Positions 44,377 to 54,887 of a stretch of DNA of 64,000 nt are shown here, piece after piece. Source of the DNA: Roridomyces roridus (Eukaryota > Basidiomycota > Agaricomycetes > Agaricales > Mycenaceae); assembly GCA_029378245.1 (NCBI GenBank), contig JARKIF010000003.1, forward strand, positions 2,728,001-2,792,000, given 5' to 3'. The first letter of the stretch is position 1. The number at the start of each line of letters is the position of its first letter. A program made the position numbers and the translations under genes. Under the pieces are notes generated by a model. The model searched no databases. It worked only from the letters and a program-made list of their open reading frames with translations, and was not told where the DNA came from.

Positions 44377-44850
44377 AGTGTGTGGATGACGCCAGTCAGT
44401 GCTGACAAGAATCTTATCGTGGCCGTCGGCGCTATGCCTCGTCTGCAGTAAGATAGTGCTAAACTTGGCCTGCTGATTAACGGGCCGACAGCGAGTGTGG
44501 TGCTGGTCTCATCTTCATCGACGTCTCCGACCCCGCCAATCCCCAGACCGTGGGCTGCGCTGGCGAAGACGGTTATGTGCATGAGTAGGTCTCCTTGGCT
44601 TTTGAAATCCCTCTGTCTGATGAGAAATCAGTGCGCAGTGCCTCACTTACTCTGGACCTGATTCCAACTACCAAGGCGTCGACGTGTGCTACTCGTTCAA
44701 CGAGGACACCTTTACCATTTATGATATCACCGACCCCTCCGACCCGACCATCATCTCGGCGAGTTTCTACCACGGCGTAGCGTACTCGCACCAGGGATGG
44801 GTCATCGACGAGAAGAACCAGTCGTATCTGCTCATGAACGATGAGATGGA

Positions 44851-45624
44851 TAGGGCTGCGGACCCGAACCGTAACGGTGACGGCCGTCAATTTGACGGCA
44901 TGAGACGGCTCTCAGCCGTCCCCGTCCCCGTCCCGTCAAACTGGGTCCAAACTTGCTGACGGGTCGGTTCGGCATCAAAAACGGCCGTCACGGTAGACGG
45001 TTCGGCTGCCTTGATCACATGACATCATCCTGTAGCAGATTGAAGTAGATTGAAGCCTTGTGGAAATTTCGACCTCCTGCGAGCATTTTGTACACGATGG
45101 GAATGCTCGGTAGCGCAGAAAAGCCACCAAATTGTTGCAAATGACGTGAATGTGCCCGGCTAACTGGCGGCAATCAATGATGCTCAATGGGGAACCCTTC
45201 GAGACTCTGGCAAGGCACGCAAAGGAACTGTCAAACATGGAATTGGTGAGTTCCCTGATGCCGAAGGAATTTCCCAAATGATCCACTCACATAGTTGGAG
45301 CAAAATCATTACAAAATCAGCAACGAAATATGAGGAAGCAGCGGAGATCAGTGCGTAATCTGAGATGGCAACGAATTCAAGGACCGTGCAGTAATCTCCG
45401 AGGATTGAATACCACGGCAGCCGCCATGACTCCCTCGAGTTACCTTGATCTTTACCACACCCGTTCGACGGCCGTCACGGCCGATTTTTGACGGGTCTTG
45501 ACGGCATACGGGCCGTCTCTGACGGTACCGTTGAAATTCTGTGTTCGAGCCCGCCGGGTCGGCACGGGTACCCGTCGACGGGCGGCCGTCAAGCCGTCAT
45601 GGACGGTTCGGGTCCGCAGCCCTA
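44851..45624. mobile_element. hAT-like element 2 in the LVIVD gene, perfect 22-bp TIR
   Basis: The left end starts TAGGGCTGCGGACCCGAACC, and the reverse complement of the right end is identical through 22 bp. The 8-bp target duplication GAGATGGA lies at 44843-44850 and 45625-45632. Subterminal regions are full of GACGGCCGTC words. Perfect TIRs and TSD suggest it is the youngest of the three host insertions. 774 bp, no transposase. Confidence 0.9.
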
Positions 45625-46122
45625 GAGATGGACGAGATGATGTTCCGAGGCTGGGCGGTCGACCAAAAGACGATCACCTTCGTCTGGGACATTAGAGACC
45701 TTGCCCACCCCGTTATGACGGGACATCACAAGGCACCGGTCCGCGCCATCGACCATAACCTCTACGTCCATGTAAGTCAATGCGCCTCATTTCCGCATGG
45801 ATTGTTCACGACGATATTCCAGAACGGTCAGGTGTACATGAGCAACTACAAGAGTGGACTCCGGATCGTGGATGTCTCGAGCGTTGCGGAGGATCCTACG
45901 GGCTCGAGCTTTGTCGAGACTGCATTCTTCGATGGTGCGTTTTTGTCAAATACTTTTTCGAGTACTCACTCAAAGACCACAGTGCATCCCGAGGACGACG
46001 CCATCGGCGGCGAGGCCGTATTTGGCGGCAGCTGGTCGGCGTACCCGTACTTCGAGAGCGGGTACATTCTCGTTAATACGCTCGAGCGGGGGCTGTTTGT
46101 TTTGAAGCAGACCAACGTCTGA

Positions 46123-47735
46123 AAAAATGCGACTGAAATTCTGATATCCCACATGTATCCCCACTGAATATATACATATTTGTTTGAATCCCAGGACGGT
46201 CAATTAGACCGACGCCAGTTTTTATCAAGTTCTCACCCTCGATCTTGCCAAGATGCGGAGCCATTGATTGATCACGCGCAAGTGGCTCAAAATGACGACG
46301 CCACCTTTAGCTTACCTCAGGTAGGTAGGTAGGTAGATAGGTAGTGATACACGGCATGGTCCCGCTTAGGAACACCGGTTTGGGGACGTATCCCGGAGTA
46401 ATAACAGGCACGAAAATATAGCTACTCCTTCGGCCCCCACCTCAAATGCTTCAGGAGCCGAGCTCACGCGTACGTATACGACGGCCATCGCCGCGCGGTA
46501 GAACCCAATCCACACTTGAAACCCAAGATTACCTTCAAGAAGGTAATCATCACAGAAACGAATATCCGTCCCTTCATCAGTTATACAATTTTGAGGAGGG
46601 CCTGCTACTGGTCATGTATCCCGGGGCTGAATTTCAATTTTCATCGTGCCTGTGGGGGAGCTCAAATAGAATATTGCTGAGGGAATGACCATTTGAGCAT
46701 CGGCGGCCTCAGATTGATAGCCACTGAAGAGACAGGTGTCCTTCTCCGTGCAGGCAAGGACATTATCGGTGGTTGACCACATGAATGCGGGTCAGCATGA
46801 CTTATGGGTTAGCAAGACGGGAATCCCATAGCATGTTCTGGAGTTTGTGATAATTCTTCGACAGAATAGAGAAGTCCAGAAACTTGAAGTGGGGAACGGT
46901 CGAGCAACGAGGTGCCATCATATGTCAGAACCGATAATGCACTCGCAGTGCCTGCTTAACAGATATGAATTTTACGGGGGGACGGACGACGTGCAGCTGT
47001 TCTCAACTTGGTGACATTGACACCATTACGGTTGAGCAGCGGAATGCTTTGGAAGGGGAGTCGAAGCATGGCATCGTAGACCCATCCTGTGCCGGTGAGA
47101 CTCCTTGCATTCCGATTTGAAGCGGCATCGACGCGTCGACCAGCTTAGGTGGTGTAAGCACTCGGATCAGCTGCATGTGTAGTTGCTGATGGCCGGAACC
47201 CTAGCCCTAGCCCTCCCAACGGAGCGTGGACTGGGATGTTCCGCAGAAAATCCACCGCAGACTCGGGGCTTGAGTCTAGCTCGGGAAGACCGGAAGTGAG
47301 TCGGGAACGAGACAATCAGACCAGATTTGAGCTGGATGCGACGGCTTCGAAAAGATAGGATAGAATTCTATTATCTAGGAGATGGCTTCACAGCAGCATC
47401 AAGGACAGAGGGAGGATGGGATGGGAGGGTACAGCAACCCAAAAACGAGCGCGGCATCCAAGTTTTAGGAGTGGCGGCATACATCGTTTTTGGGTGTCGA
47501 GGCCCGCGCCCCCAGTCCAGTGGAGAATGCCATGAGGGTGTATCCAAGTAGGGCACATTCAGGCGTGGGGTGTAGCATTTGCGGCGTCGGCGACTCGGCG
47601 CAAAATCGATGGGAGATGGTGGAAGGAAGACTATAAGGTCAGAATGCTCTTATGAGTAGCGACAGACCTTGGTTACATCAGTTGACAGCGATCGCATGCC
47701 GCCTCATCTGAGTCATCAAAAGATTCTTCAGGTTC
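46123..47735. other. Intergenic region, no gene recognised
   Basis: 1.6 kb with short open frames only. A (TAGG)n tract lies at about 46318-46342. The last 80 bp are the promoter and leader of the F-box gene. Confidence 0.4.
46318..46343. repeat. (GTAG)n microsatellite
   Basis: Six to seven GGTA units with one imperfect copy, read directly. Confidence 0.8.
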
Positions 47736-49302
47736 TTGCTTCCCGCCACCATGTCCTCCCACGAACGAGTCCCCAACGAGCTATGGCTGGAAATCTTCCA
47801 GTTCCTCCCTCGCGATTATCTGAAGGACGTCTATTCCACCGACAGAAAGTTCTCCACCGCATCCCGGGCACTCGTTTTCAGCCATCTGGTCTTCTACCCC
47901 TACCACCTCGACGAGCCACTAGAATATCTCGCTCTCCCCGGAAACGACGGGGTTCAACTTTCTCTGGAGCGCCTGAGATTCTGGTCCTCGGACCAAATCG
48001 CCCCATTTGTCCGGGAGTGCACCATCGCTCCGCGGCGGCAGCGTCCGGGGGAGGCAGAACCCGTGCGGCTCAACTTCACCGACTCGCCTAACATCCTCAT
48101 GACCTCTTTCATGGACGCATTAGCAAATTTCACTGGTCTCAAGAAGCTCTCTGGGCGTCGAGTCAAGTTCACTCAAGCGGGACTGGCCCATCTCTGTCGG
48201 ATACCGCTCCTGAAGGAGATCGTGATCGACCGGTGTGGAATCGTCCCGGACGAGATCGTCGATACCGCGAGCCTAGAATTGCGCACGACCAAGTTGGTGT
48301 ATCGCAGCGCCGTCGTGGCCAATGAGGACAGGAATCTGTGGCTCACGATCGTTCATCGTGGGCATCTGCGCCAGTTGGAAGCGACGGGGAGCGCTAGTGC
48401 AGTGAGCAATACGCTAGCTGACGGTGCGACGTTTCCAAATGTCGATAAATTACGCCTCGTCATGAACTTCTCCACCATGACCCAGAACCTCGTTGTTTTG
48501 TCGAAATTCCCGGCTGTCTGCGCGCTCCAGCTTGGTGGATGGGGACAAATCAAGTACGAGCCCAGCGAACAGCCAGCCATCCGCGCTGCGGATGTATTAC
48601 CTCTGTTGAGGGAGTATCATGGGCCCTGCACACCTTTGCACCTCTTCCTCCCCAAGCCCACTCTCATACGCCTCGTCATCGACGGTTGTGGTCCCGAGGA
48701 GTTGACTTTCCAGCTCCGCGGGGAATATGGGCATATCACGACGCTGCATACGACCGTCCACGACCTGGACCGGAACACTCTCAGTACGATCTGCAGGTGT
48801 TTACCTGCGTTGATTGAACTCCACGTTACGGTATTGGCTGAGATTGAAGATGGAGAATACGAGGATGGTATCAACCCTCGGGTGCGTGTACTCGAATCTT
48901 TTCTCTCCATGACTGACAATATCACTCAGGCGACGGATTTCTTCTCCACGTTCGCAGATACACCAGACCTCCCATCAACGCTACAGCGCCTCTCGATTTC
49001 ATGGGAGTTTGAATTTGAGTCCGAAGATGCTGAGGATGCGCCGGTTGCCTCAACGGAGAACATACCTGACTTTCTGGCAATGCGAGACAAGCTTAGGGAA
49101 AGATGTCCGGCGCTGGGGACCCTCTGGCTCGATGGGCATGACTTTATGTTTAGGTGGCGTCAGTTGCTGGATAGAGAGGAGGAGAGCTATGAAGATGGTG
49201 AGCCGACCTTTAGCATCTTTTATCGACGCGCTAACGTGCTGGGAAACAGTTGAGGACGAAGACTTGCGGGAAGGATTCGAGGATTTCTGGGAGGGACGCT
49301 GA
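47736..49302 (+). CDS. F-box protein with leucine-rich C-terminal region, intact copy
   Basis: Likely substrate receptor of an SCF ubiquitin ligase; target unknown. Exons 47736-48881, 48930-49197 and 49250-49302 give 488 residues. The F-box lies at residues 10-55 (RVPNELWLEIFQFLPRDYLK, STASRALVFSHLVF). The C-terminal region has degenerate leucine-rich repeats (FTGLKKLSGRRVKF, LAHLCRIPLLKEIVIDRCG, LVVLSKFPAVCALQLGGWG, HITTLHTTVHDLDRNTLSTI) and ends CPALGTLWLDGHDFMFRW, LREGFEDFWEGR. The 48-nt first intron is in frame and stop-free; a GT-AG intron at the same place in the 18571, 30897 and 35510 relatives supports splicing. A second start five codons upstream (MLPATM) is possible. The start at 47751, within CACCATGTCC, fits the paralogues better; coordinates keep the longer form. 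Confidence 0.85.
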
Positions 49303-49571
49303 TTCGTGCTTTGAATTCATTTCTAGATTGGGACCGAGGTGTGGGCCGCGCCAAAAAAACAACGTTTACAGTCTGCTGGGTAAAATTTGGGGAATGAGAC
49401 GACTTGAGACGGAGCAGAAAAACCTGGGATCACGATGCATTTGTTTGTTCCCTCTCTGTCCTGAACCACCATGACCTTTTGCTTCTCAGTCTTTTTTCAC
49501 ACTTTCTGGTCAAGTCGGCATCAATCGAGAAGCTACAGACATACATGTGTACCGAAACAGTGCTATCCTAC

Positions 49572-50554
49572 TCATTCGTCACCGCCGGCAGTCCCCGTGG
49601 GCTGGTAAGGCGGCGGAGCCCAATGGGTCTCGTACGCTGTCTGCTGGTCCACATTCAAGATCTTGAGATCCAACTCGCGGATCTGTGCATACACCGCCTT
49701 CAAAGTCATCGCCGCCACCGAGTTGATCAACGTGGTCATCTCCTGCTCGAACCTCGACGACGACTCCCGACTAATCTCCTCGATGTGACTCTTCATCTCG
49801 CTCATGGCCGTATCGGCGCGCGAGGCAAGCTTGTCCAGACGGTCCCGGAGCTGGTTCGCCTCGTTCTTGATGCCCTCGACCTCCTCGCTCATCTCGCGCA
49901 TGGCTTCCTCCCGCTGATTCTGCGCATTCGTCTCTGCCCGCTCGGCGACATCCTTGATGGCATGGGCAAACGCAGGGTCGCGCAGCAGCTTGGCGATGTT
50001 GAACGAGGAGATGAGGGTCACGTCCAACAAGCTGCGGGAAGAGGCGACGATCTTCTCAGCGCCGTCCTGGGAGAAACCCAGCCCCGCGGGCTCAAAGACT
50101 TTGGTGAGGGGGTTGAAGATGATGTACCCGCCGAGGTCGAGACGGGATTCCTGGGAGCCATCGGCGTCTTCCCGGGCGTAGGCGACGAGGAAGGTGCCGT
50201 CCAAGACGATGCCTTTGCAGGCGCTGCGGAAGCCGCCGGCATCGCGGACGCTCCAGACGAGTTTGTTGCCGGTGAAGGCGACGTATTGGTTGAGGTTGAT
50301 GGTCACGTCGTGGGCAGCGTTGGACCAGGTGATGTCGAGCAGGGTGTCCCGGCGCAGAGTGAGCTTGGCCTGGCTCAAGAAACCGCCGCTGGCTGAGGTC
50401 GTGCTGCTGCTGCTACGGCGATACGTCAGCCTTGAGAGAGGGTGAAGCGGGCGCAGACTCGCCTGTGACTGCTGGAGGAGCTTGAAGTCGTAGTGGAACT
50501 CGACGAGGTCGCCATATTGGTGGCTCTAGTAGAGGTTCTGTTGGCGTCGGTCAT
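49572..50554 (-). CDS. Cyanovirin-N-like (CVNH) lectin domain with C-terminal coiled coil
   Basis: CVNH domains bind high-mannose glycans; here one is fused to a long helical tail, which is unusual. Exons 50554-50463 and 50412-49572 give 310 residues. Residues 1-40 are a Ser/Thr-rich leader. The CVNH domain (about 42-145) has two repeats: GGFLSQAKLTLRRDTLLDIT...INLNQYVAF...LVW and GGFRSACKGIVLDGTFLVAY...SRLDLGGYIIF. The cysteines of cyanovirin disulfides are mostly absent, as in many fungal members. Residues 160-290 are a heptad-rich coiled coil (EEVEGIKNEANQLRDRLDKL, SSSRFEQEMTTLINSVAAM) and the end is Pro-rich. No signal peptide, so probably cytosolic. The intron donor is GC (CAG|GCGAGT), a rare but valid GC-AG type. 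Confidence 0.75.
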
Positions 50555-51450
50555 AGGTGCGTATGAGGGATGGGAGAGGATTCGAAGCAAGTTGGAACAA
50601 GCGAGTGTTGGGGAGACTTGCGAAAAGGTGCGCAATTTTTATACCCCCTGGCATAAGCGCTCGTTAACGGAGAGGTGGGTTGCGTAGTCGTGTTCAAGCA
50701 AAACCAACCCTGGAATCTGGACATTCGTGAGTAGTTTGGAAATGAGTCGCTCTATCTCCCACTGGGCCAGAAATCCGAACCTCGCATCCCTTGAATACAG
50801 CCGCCCGTGAGCGCGTATTAAAGCCGAGATCGACGTTTCTCACGTTCTGAGCCTCTTTAAACGCGAAAACGAACGTATGCGTCGTTGAATGTGCCACTGA
50901 AGTCTTTGACTTGTTACCGAGTCGAATGTAAAACCCCGGAGGGTTCAACGGTACAGGTACTCTTGATTTTACAGTGGTTTTCAATTTTGTCGGGTCGAAT
51001 ATACTGTAATTCGGACCCCTGGGAATTGATCGATCAAAGCAACCAACGTGTCGACACCTCCGCCTTACATCCGTATGCCTGCGTGTTGACGCAAGCTGAG
51101 CGCTGAGATCTGATCCCGGGGCCAAGACTCAACATGCACACCACGTCGAAGGAGTGTTGTGTTTTGGTCTTGACCCAGGTTCAAAGGCTCAGAATTTCCA
51201 GCCCGCCGCTTATTCCGAGCTCGGGAATCATAGGGCAGAATATGGCACGCAGAATAAAACAGTCGAACCGTGGAAAGGAAGCCGGCATCAAATATTGACG
51301 GATGACAAAGCAATCACCCTTTCTCTCCGTCTCGTCGTCATGCATCGCGATTCATCGGCACAAACTCGCGACACTGGACGGCATTTTTTCATCGTTAACT
51401 CTCTCTTTAACAAGCGCTGGATATTGCAGCATACAAATCAAACACGCTCT
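50555..51450. other. Intergenic region, no gene recognised
   Basis: About 0.9 kb between the CVNH gene's promoter and the 3' end of the split coiled-coil gene. I see no coding signal. Confidence 0.4.
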
Positions 51451-53769
51451 CTACGGGTACGGGGGCGGCGGAGATGAAATCCCCGTCTTCACCGTCTCAC
51501 CGTGCCAATACTTCTCATACATCTCCTCCTGCACCTCCGTATGCATCCTCATCTCTCTCACCTGCGCAAAGGCGGCCTTCATCGTCAGCTTCATCACCGC
51601 TGATGTATGTGCTCAAAACCTACTATAGAAATCAACCAACTCGAAACAACAAGACTAGATGAGTCTCGATACAGACGAATCTATATCTAAACAACCCAAT
51701 CACGAAGCTCCGGGGCGAGTGACAACTATATTGACAGCAGGCGAAGGCGAGTATAAGTCCCTAGTACAGGGCCTTATGAAAGGTTGTAGGGAATACTGTG
51801 ATATTGTCTCGATATGATTGGTCGAGTTTTGTATTGCGAATCAAAATCCTTGATATGAACCAAGGATGGCGATTCTAAAGCGTTTTGTAGATTTTAAAGC
51901 TTCACAGCTAACACAAAAGATAGATTGAGTTTGGCTAAAGCCGGGTTTTTGCAATAAAGCAGGTATTTGGGTCTCTCGATCCCTTTTACACTGGTATCTG
52001 AAGACGACAGCGACCGATACAACACGGATTTCACAAATTCCAACAATTCCTGAACCAATTCCTGACACTGAACACACAACCAGACCCTAACTGACACACA
52101 AACCGTACCAAGCCGTAGCAAGCCTTCCAAAGCTGCCACTGAGCTGAAACCCTAGTCACAATCCAACTTGCACTCGAACCAAACTATGCTTCAAACTCAA
52201 TTCACACAACGGGAGCCAACAAAACAACAATTTAGATTTTCAAGGGCGATTGCTAAGCTACGCAATGCACCTTCGAAAGCCTCGGACAAATCCCTTAGTC
52301 GCAGCTGGTAGCTTGCTAGTGGGGGAAGTATCCGCTGCCCTCTTGGGTAACACTCTATCTACTTTATACATGTCCGGGAATCATATGATAGTACAAATGA
52401 ATGGCGCAATAATGATGAATCTCCCACGTATCCTGAATAGAAACGACCTGATTGGTTGATCTGGCACTGGTGCTCAGTCAGCCAGAGCGCCAAGCCATGA
52501 TTCAGCATGTTATCTCGTGATTCCATCGCTGATCCATGACTCGGACAGTTTGGATATCTTGTATCCCTTCTTCCCCTCCAGAGTATGGCCTCAAAACGTA
52601 CTCCCACGTGTTGTAGGTCTCGAACGATACCCATATCTCCCACTCTTGGTCTCAGATACCAGCAGATACTTGACTAAAAGTCCGTATCCGAGCCGGAATC
52701 CACTTGTTCCGGCTACTACGTCACTTCCATCGGACCCGTCTCGGCGGTCTGCTCATGTTTCAGGTCATTCGGCCGACTTGTCCATCATTCCGTGAACTCC
52801 CGAACCTCCGAATTGCACTTGCACCAAGGTTCGAACTGCTGACAATCGTACAACGGTTAAGAACTGTTTAATTGGTGTATCCCATTGGTAAGGCAGGTAT
52901 CCACACCTCCTACGTGTTTCGGAGTGAGTCCATCAGTCGTATCCAGGTAAATACCCTTCAACCTGTACAGTACTCTAAAGTATCCACCGTACTGACTGTC
53001 TCTGGGCTCGACATCAGCTCTCATATTGAGATCATATAGTATGGAAACCACATCTGAAATGGTGCAAAAAGCGTGTTTTCAAGGGCAGTCAAATTCCATG
53101 CTCATCACCGCATCGCTCAACGACGTCATCTCCTTCTTGAACCTCTCCGACGACCCCTCCTTCTCCTCCTCGAGCCTCTTCTTCGTACTCTCCATCGCAC
53201 TCCGCGAGCTCTTCACAACCCTTTCCAGCGTCTTTTTCAACTCCTCCACCTCGTTCGTCATCTCGTCCACCTTCTTGCTCATCTCGTCGACGATCTGCTG
53301 CCGTTTCCTGTGCGCCTCGCGCTCGGCGGACTCGGCGACACTGGCGAGGGCGTTTCGGAAGGCGTCGCTGCTCAGCAGCTTGGAGAGGTTGAATGTCGAG
53401 ATGAGGGTGAACTCGTGCATGCTCTTGGAGACTTCGACAAGCTGCTGCAGGTCGAAGGTGTTGATGGACGCCTTGCTGTCGGGGGTCGCGTTGGCACCGG
53501 CTCCAACTCCAACTCCAGTGCCTCGCGGAGTGGGATTGGTTGGTGGGGCGCCGCTATAAATCAATGCATCAGCACGGAAAGACTCTTGAGTGGAACACGT
53601 ACGACTTGGACTTCTCGTAGTAAGATTCCTCCTCCTCTTGCGATGTCTTCTTGGAACTTTCTTCATTAACCTTCTTGTTGGTCTTGCGCATACGCTGCCT
53701 GCGCGACGAGTCGTCAGACGCATAAAAAAACCAAGCAAAAAGGGCTGCTCACTCGGCTTCGCTGGACAT
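51451..53769 (-). pseudogene. Coiled-coil protein gene (relative of the CVNH gene tail), split by insertion
   Basis: Reverse-strand gene starting at 53769 (MSSEAEQRMRKTNKKVNE) with three exons before the break. It has no CVNH domain. A Gly/Pro/Thr-rich linker precedes a region matching the CVNH protein's tail (LISTFNLSKLLSSDAFRNAL versus LISSFNIAKLLRDPAFAHAI; then DEMSKKVDEMTNEVEELKK, RFKKEMTSLSDAVM). At 53101 the frame runs into inserted DNA and stops at 53079. The host end continues at 51600-51451: KLTMKAAFAQVREMRMHTEV, ...YEKYWHGETV, ending SPPPPYP, homologous to the CVNH protein's C terminus. Joining across the 10-bp duplication keeps the frame. The truncated product (to 53079) would keep most of the coiled coil. 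Confidence 0.78.
51601..53101. mobile_element. 1.5-kb insertion with 10-bp direct repeat
   Basis: TCATCACCGC lies at 51591-51600 and 53102-53111, and host codons resume in frame across it. The inserted DNA starts TGATGTATG. It contains a CTGGTATCTGAAGAC word at about 51984-51998 and a similar one inverted near 52642-52656; these resemble tRNA-primer-binding sites of LTR elements, but no second LTR or coding region is visible. The class is unresolved; a 9-11 bp duplication also fits Mutator-like elements. Confidence 0.72.
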
Positions 53770-54887
53770 AGTGGCGATTTCTGGGAGGGGCTGATGAGTT
53801 CGTCTTGCACGTCTTTCTTTTATTTCGTTCCAATAGACACCATGAAATCTGATTGTTCGTAAACACGGGCAGGTGACTTGACCGCAGGGACCGCGGACCT
53901 TTTCATAGATGGACCTAAGATAGATGCGCCAAATTGCAAGGCATTGGCGAGAGCGCCGTTAGCGCGAAATAGTCTTTGATCCGTCCGATCTGCGATATGA
54001 ACAGAACAGCTTCAAGTTTGGAGTTAAGGTTCCGCGAAGGATTACACCCACGCTTACGCAGCTTTTCAGTGCGTCGTAGAGTTGTTTCCGTCTCTCAGCG
54101 CTCAATAATCAACTTCAAGGGAAGTAAACGAGTATGGGGATTACTCGTGCGGGTCGCTGCTCCTCATGTGCATCGTGTTGTGCAGATATGTGAAGCTCCG
54201 CATGCAGATAACAGCCCTTTGGCGCAGTCGACTCTCGGATTCTCCCGGCGTCTCACATGCATACGAGGGATGTTGCATCCCGGGAACGCGACATTCGTTC
54301 AACGGGGGATGGGATTGAAGAGTAATCTGCCTACTCCCCGGACAATTGCGGACCTTTGAAGGCATCAATATTAATGTCATTGACCTGCACGCACTTCTCG
54401 TGGACTTACTCAAGGCGCTATGGCAGACGGAATGAATAGTCATCATCGTCAAGTTCTATTTTTCGCCGTCCCTGGCCTCTAGAATGAATGTTCAACACGA
54501 CATGACTCCGTGCGTTCGTCTCTCTGTCTGGCGCCGGCGCTTACTGATGGGCCGGCCGACTGCTTTCCCTTCAGCGCTACCTGGAATAACGTCCGATATG
54601 AATTGGTATCTGTCAGAAGGGTGAATGCGTCCGACGGCGCTAGGTGCTTGTCGCCTGGTTGGTGTTGCACAGGTTTAATTTTCTTTCTATACGTCTTCGA
54701 TTTCGGGACTTTTCAGATGTCAATCCAACTCATGGGCCAGAACTTTAAAAACCTTCCTGAAGCGCGTCCAACCGTGGCAAATATATACTTTATGTGGGTG
54801 GACGAGCAGGGAAAATAGGGGCATCAGTCTCAGGCCAATCAGACACAAATAAACTCCTCTTGCTTTGGACCACCATCATCTTGCCAC
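53770..54887. other. Intergenic region, no gene recognised
   Basis: 1.1 kb. No convincing coding frame. The right 70 bp are promoter DNA shared with the paralogue at 14029. Confidence 0.4.
54778..54840 (+). promoter_or_regulatory. Promoter motifs of MGQYWK gene (TATA-like, CCAAT)
   Basis: AAATATATACTTTAT near 54779-54793 and GGCCAATCAGACACAAA near 54833-54849, 40-110 bp upstream of the start. The CCAAT part and leader recur before the copy at 14029. Confidence 0.4.

Larger units (their letters stand above)
42019..44400 (-). mobile_element. 5'-truncated non-LTR retrotransposon (LINE) in the LVIVD gene
   Basis: Inserted antisense to the host gene. It starts on the plus strand with 27 T (42019-42045), which is the poly-A tail of the reverse-strand copy. 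The 10-bp target duplication GCTGACAAGA lies at 42009-42018 and 44401-44410. The reverse strand codes for the C-terminal part of a LINE polyprotein. The reverse transcriptase core is missing, so it is 5'-truncated. It carries a nested element at 43129-43676. Confidence 0.85.
39295..46122 (+). pseudogene. LVIVD-repeat (choice-of-anchor B) secreted protein, broken by insertions
   Basis: Secreted beta-propeller-like protein of the LVIVD/choice-of-anchor B family; role unknown. Signal peptide MKLIASVLLAFLGAVSA. Host exons survive as islands: 39295-39735 (CGKVHMMLMDMMTAAVDDIR, GSDIWGWAHTEDGVTREF), 41671-42018 (SSGRIAYLGRLPAQT, GHGIQVFDLFK, intron, GSSHNVVSHADK), 44401-44850 (VAVGAMPRL, intron, CGAGLIFIDVSDPANPQTVG, intron, FNEDTFTIYDITDPSDPTII, SHQGWVIDEKNQSYLL), and 45625-46122 (TFVWDIRDLAHPVMTGH, introns, SGLRIVDVSSVAEDP, GSWSAYPYFESGYILVNTLE, GLFVLKQTNV). 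The islands line up in frame once the three insertions and their target duplications are set aside, so the gene was probably functional until the first insertion. I see no other lesion. Confidence 0.85.

Noticed and set aside
49404..50396. 330-codon plus-strand frame
   Set aside because: Antisense to the CVNH gene; its peptide is rich in His/Arg/Asp as expected of a shadow, whereas the reverse strand shows a real domain.
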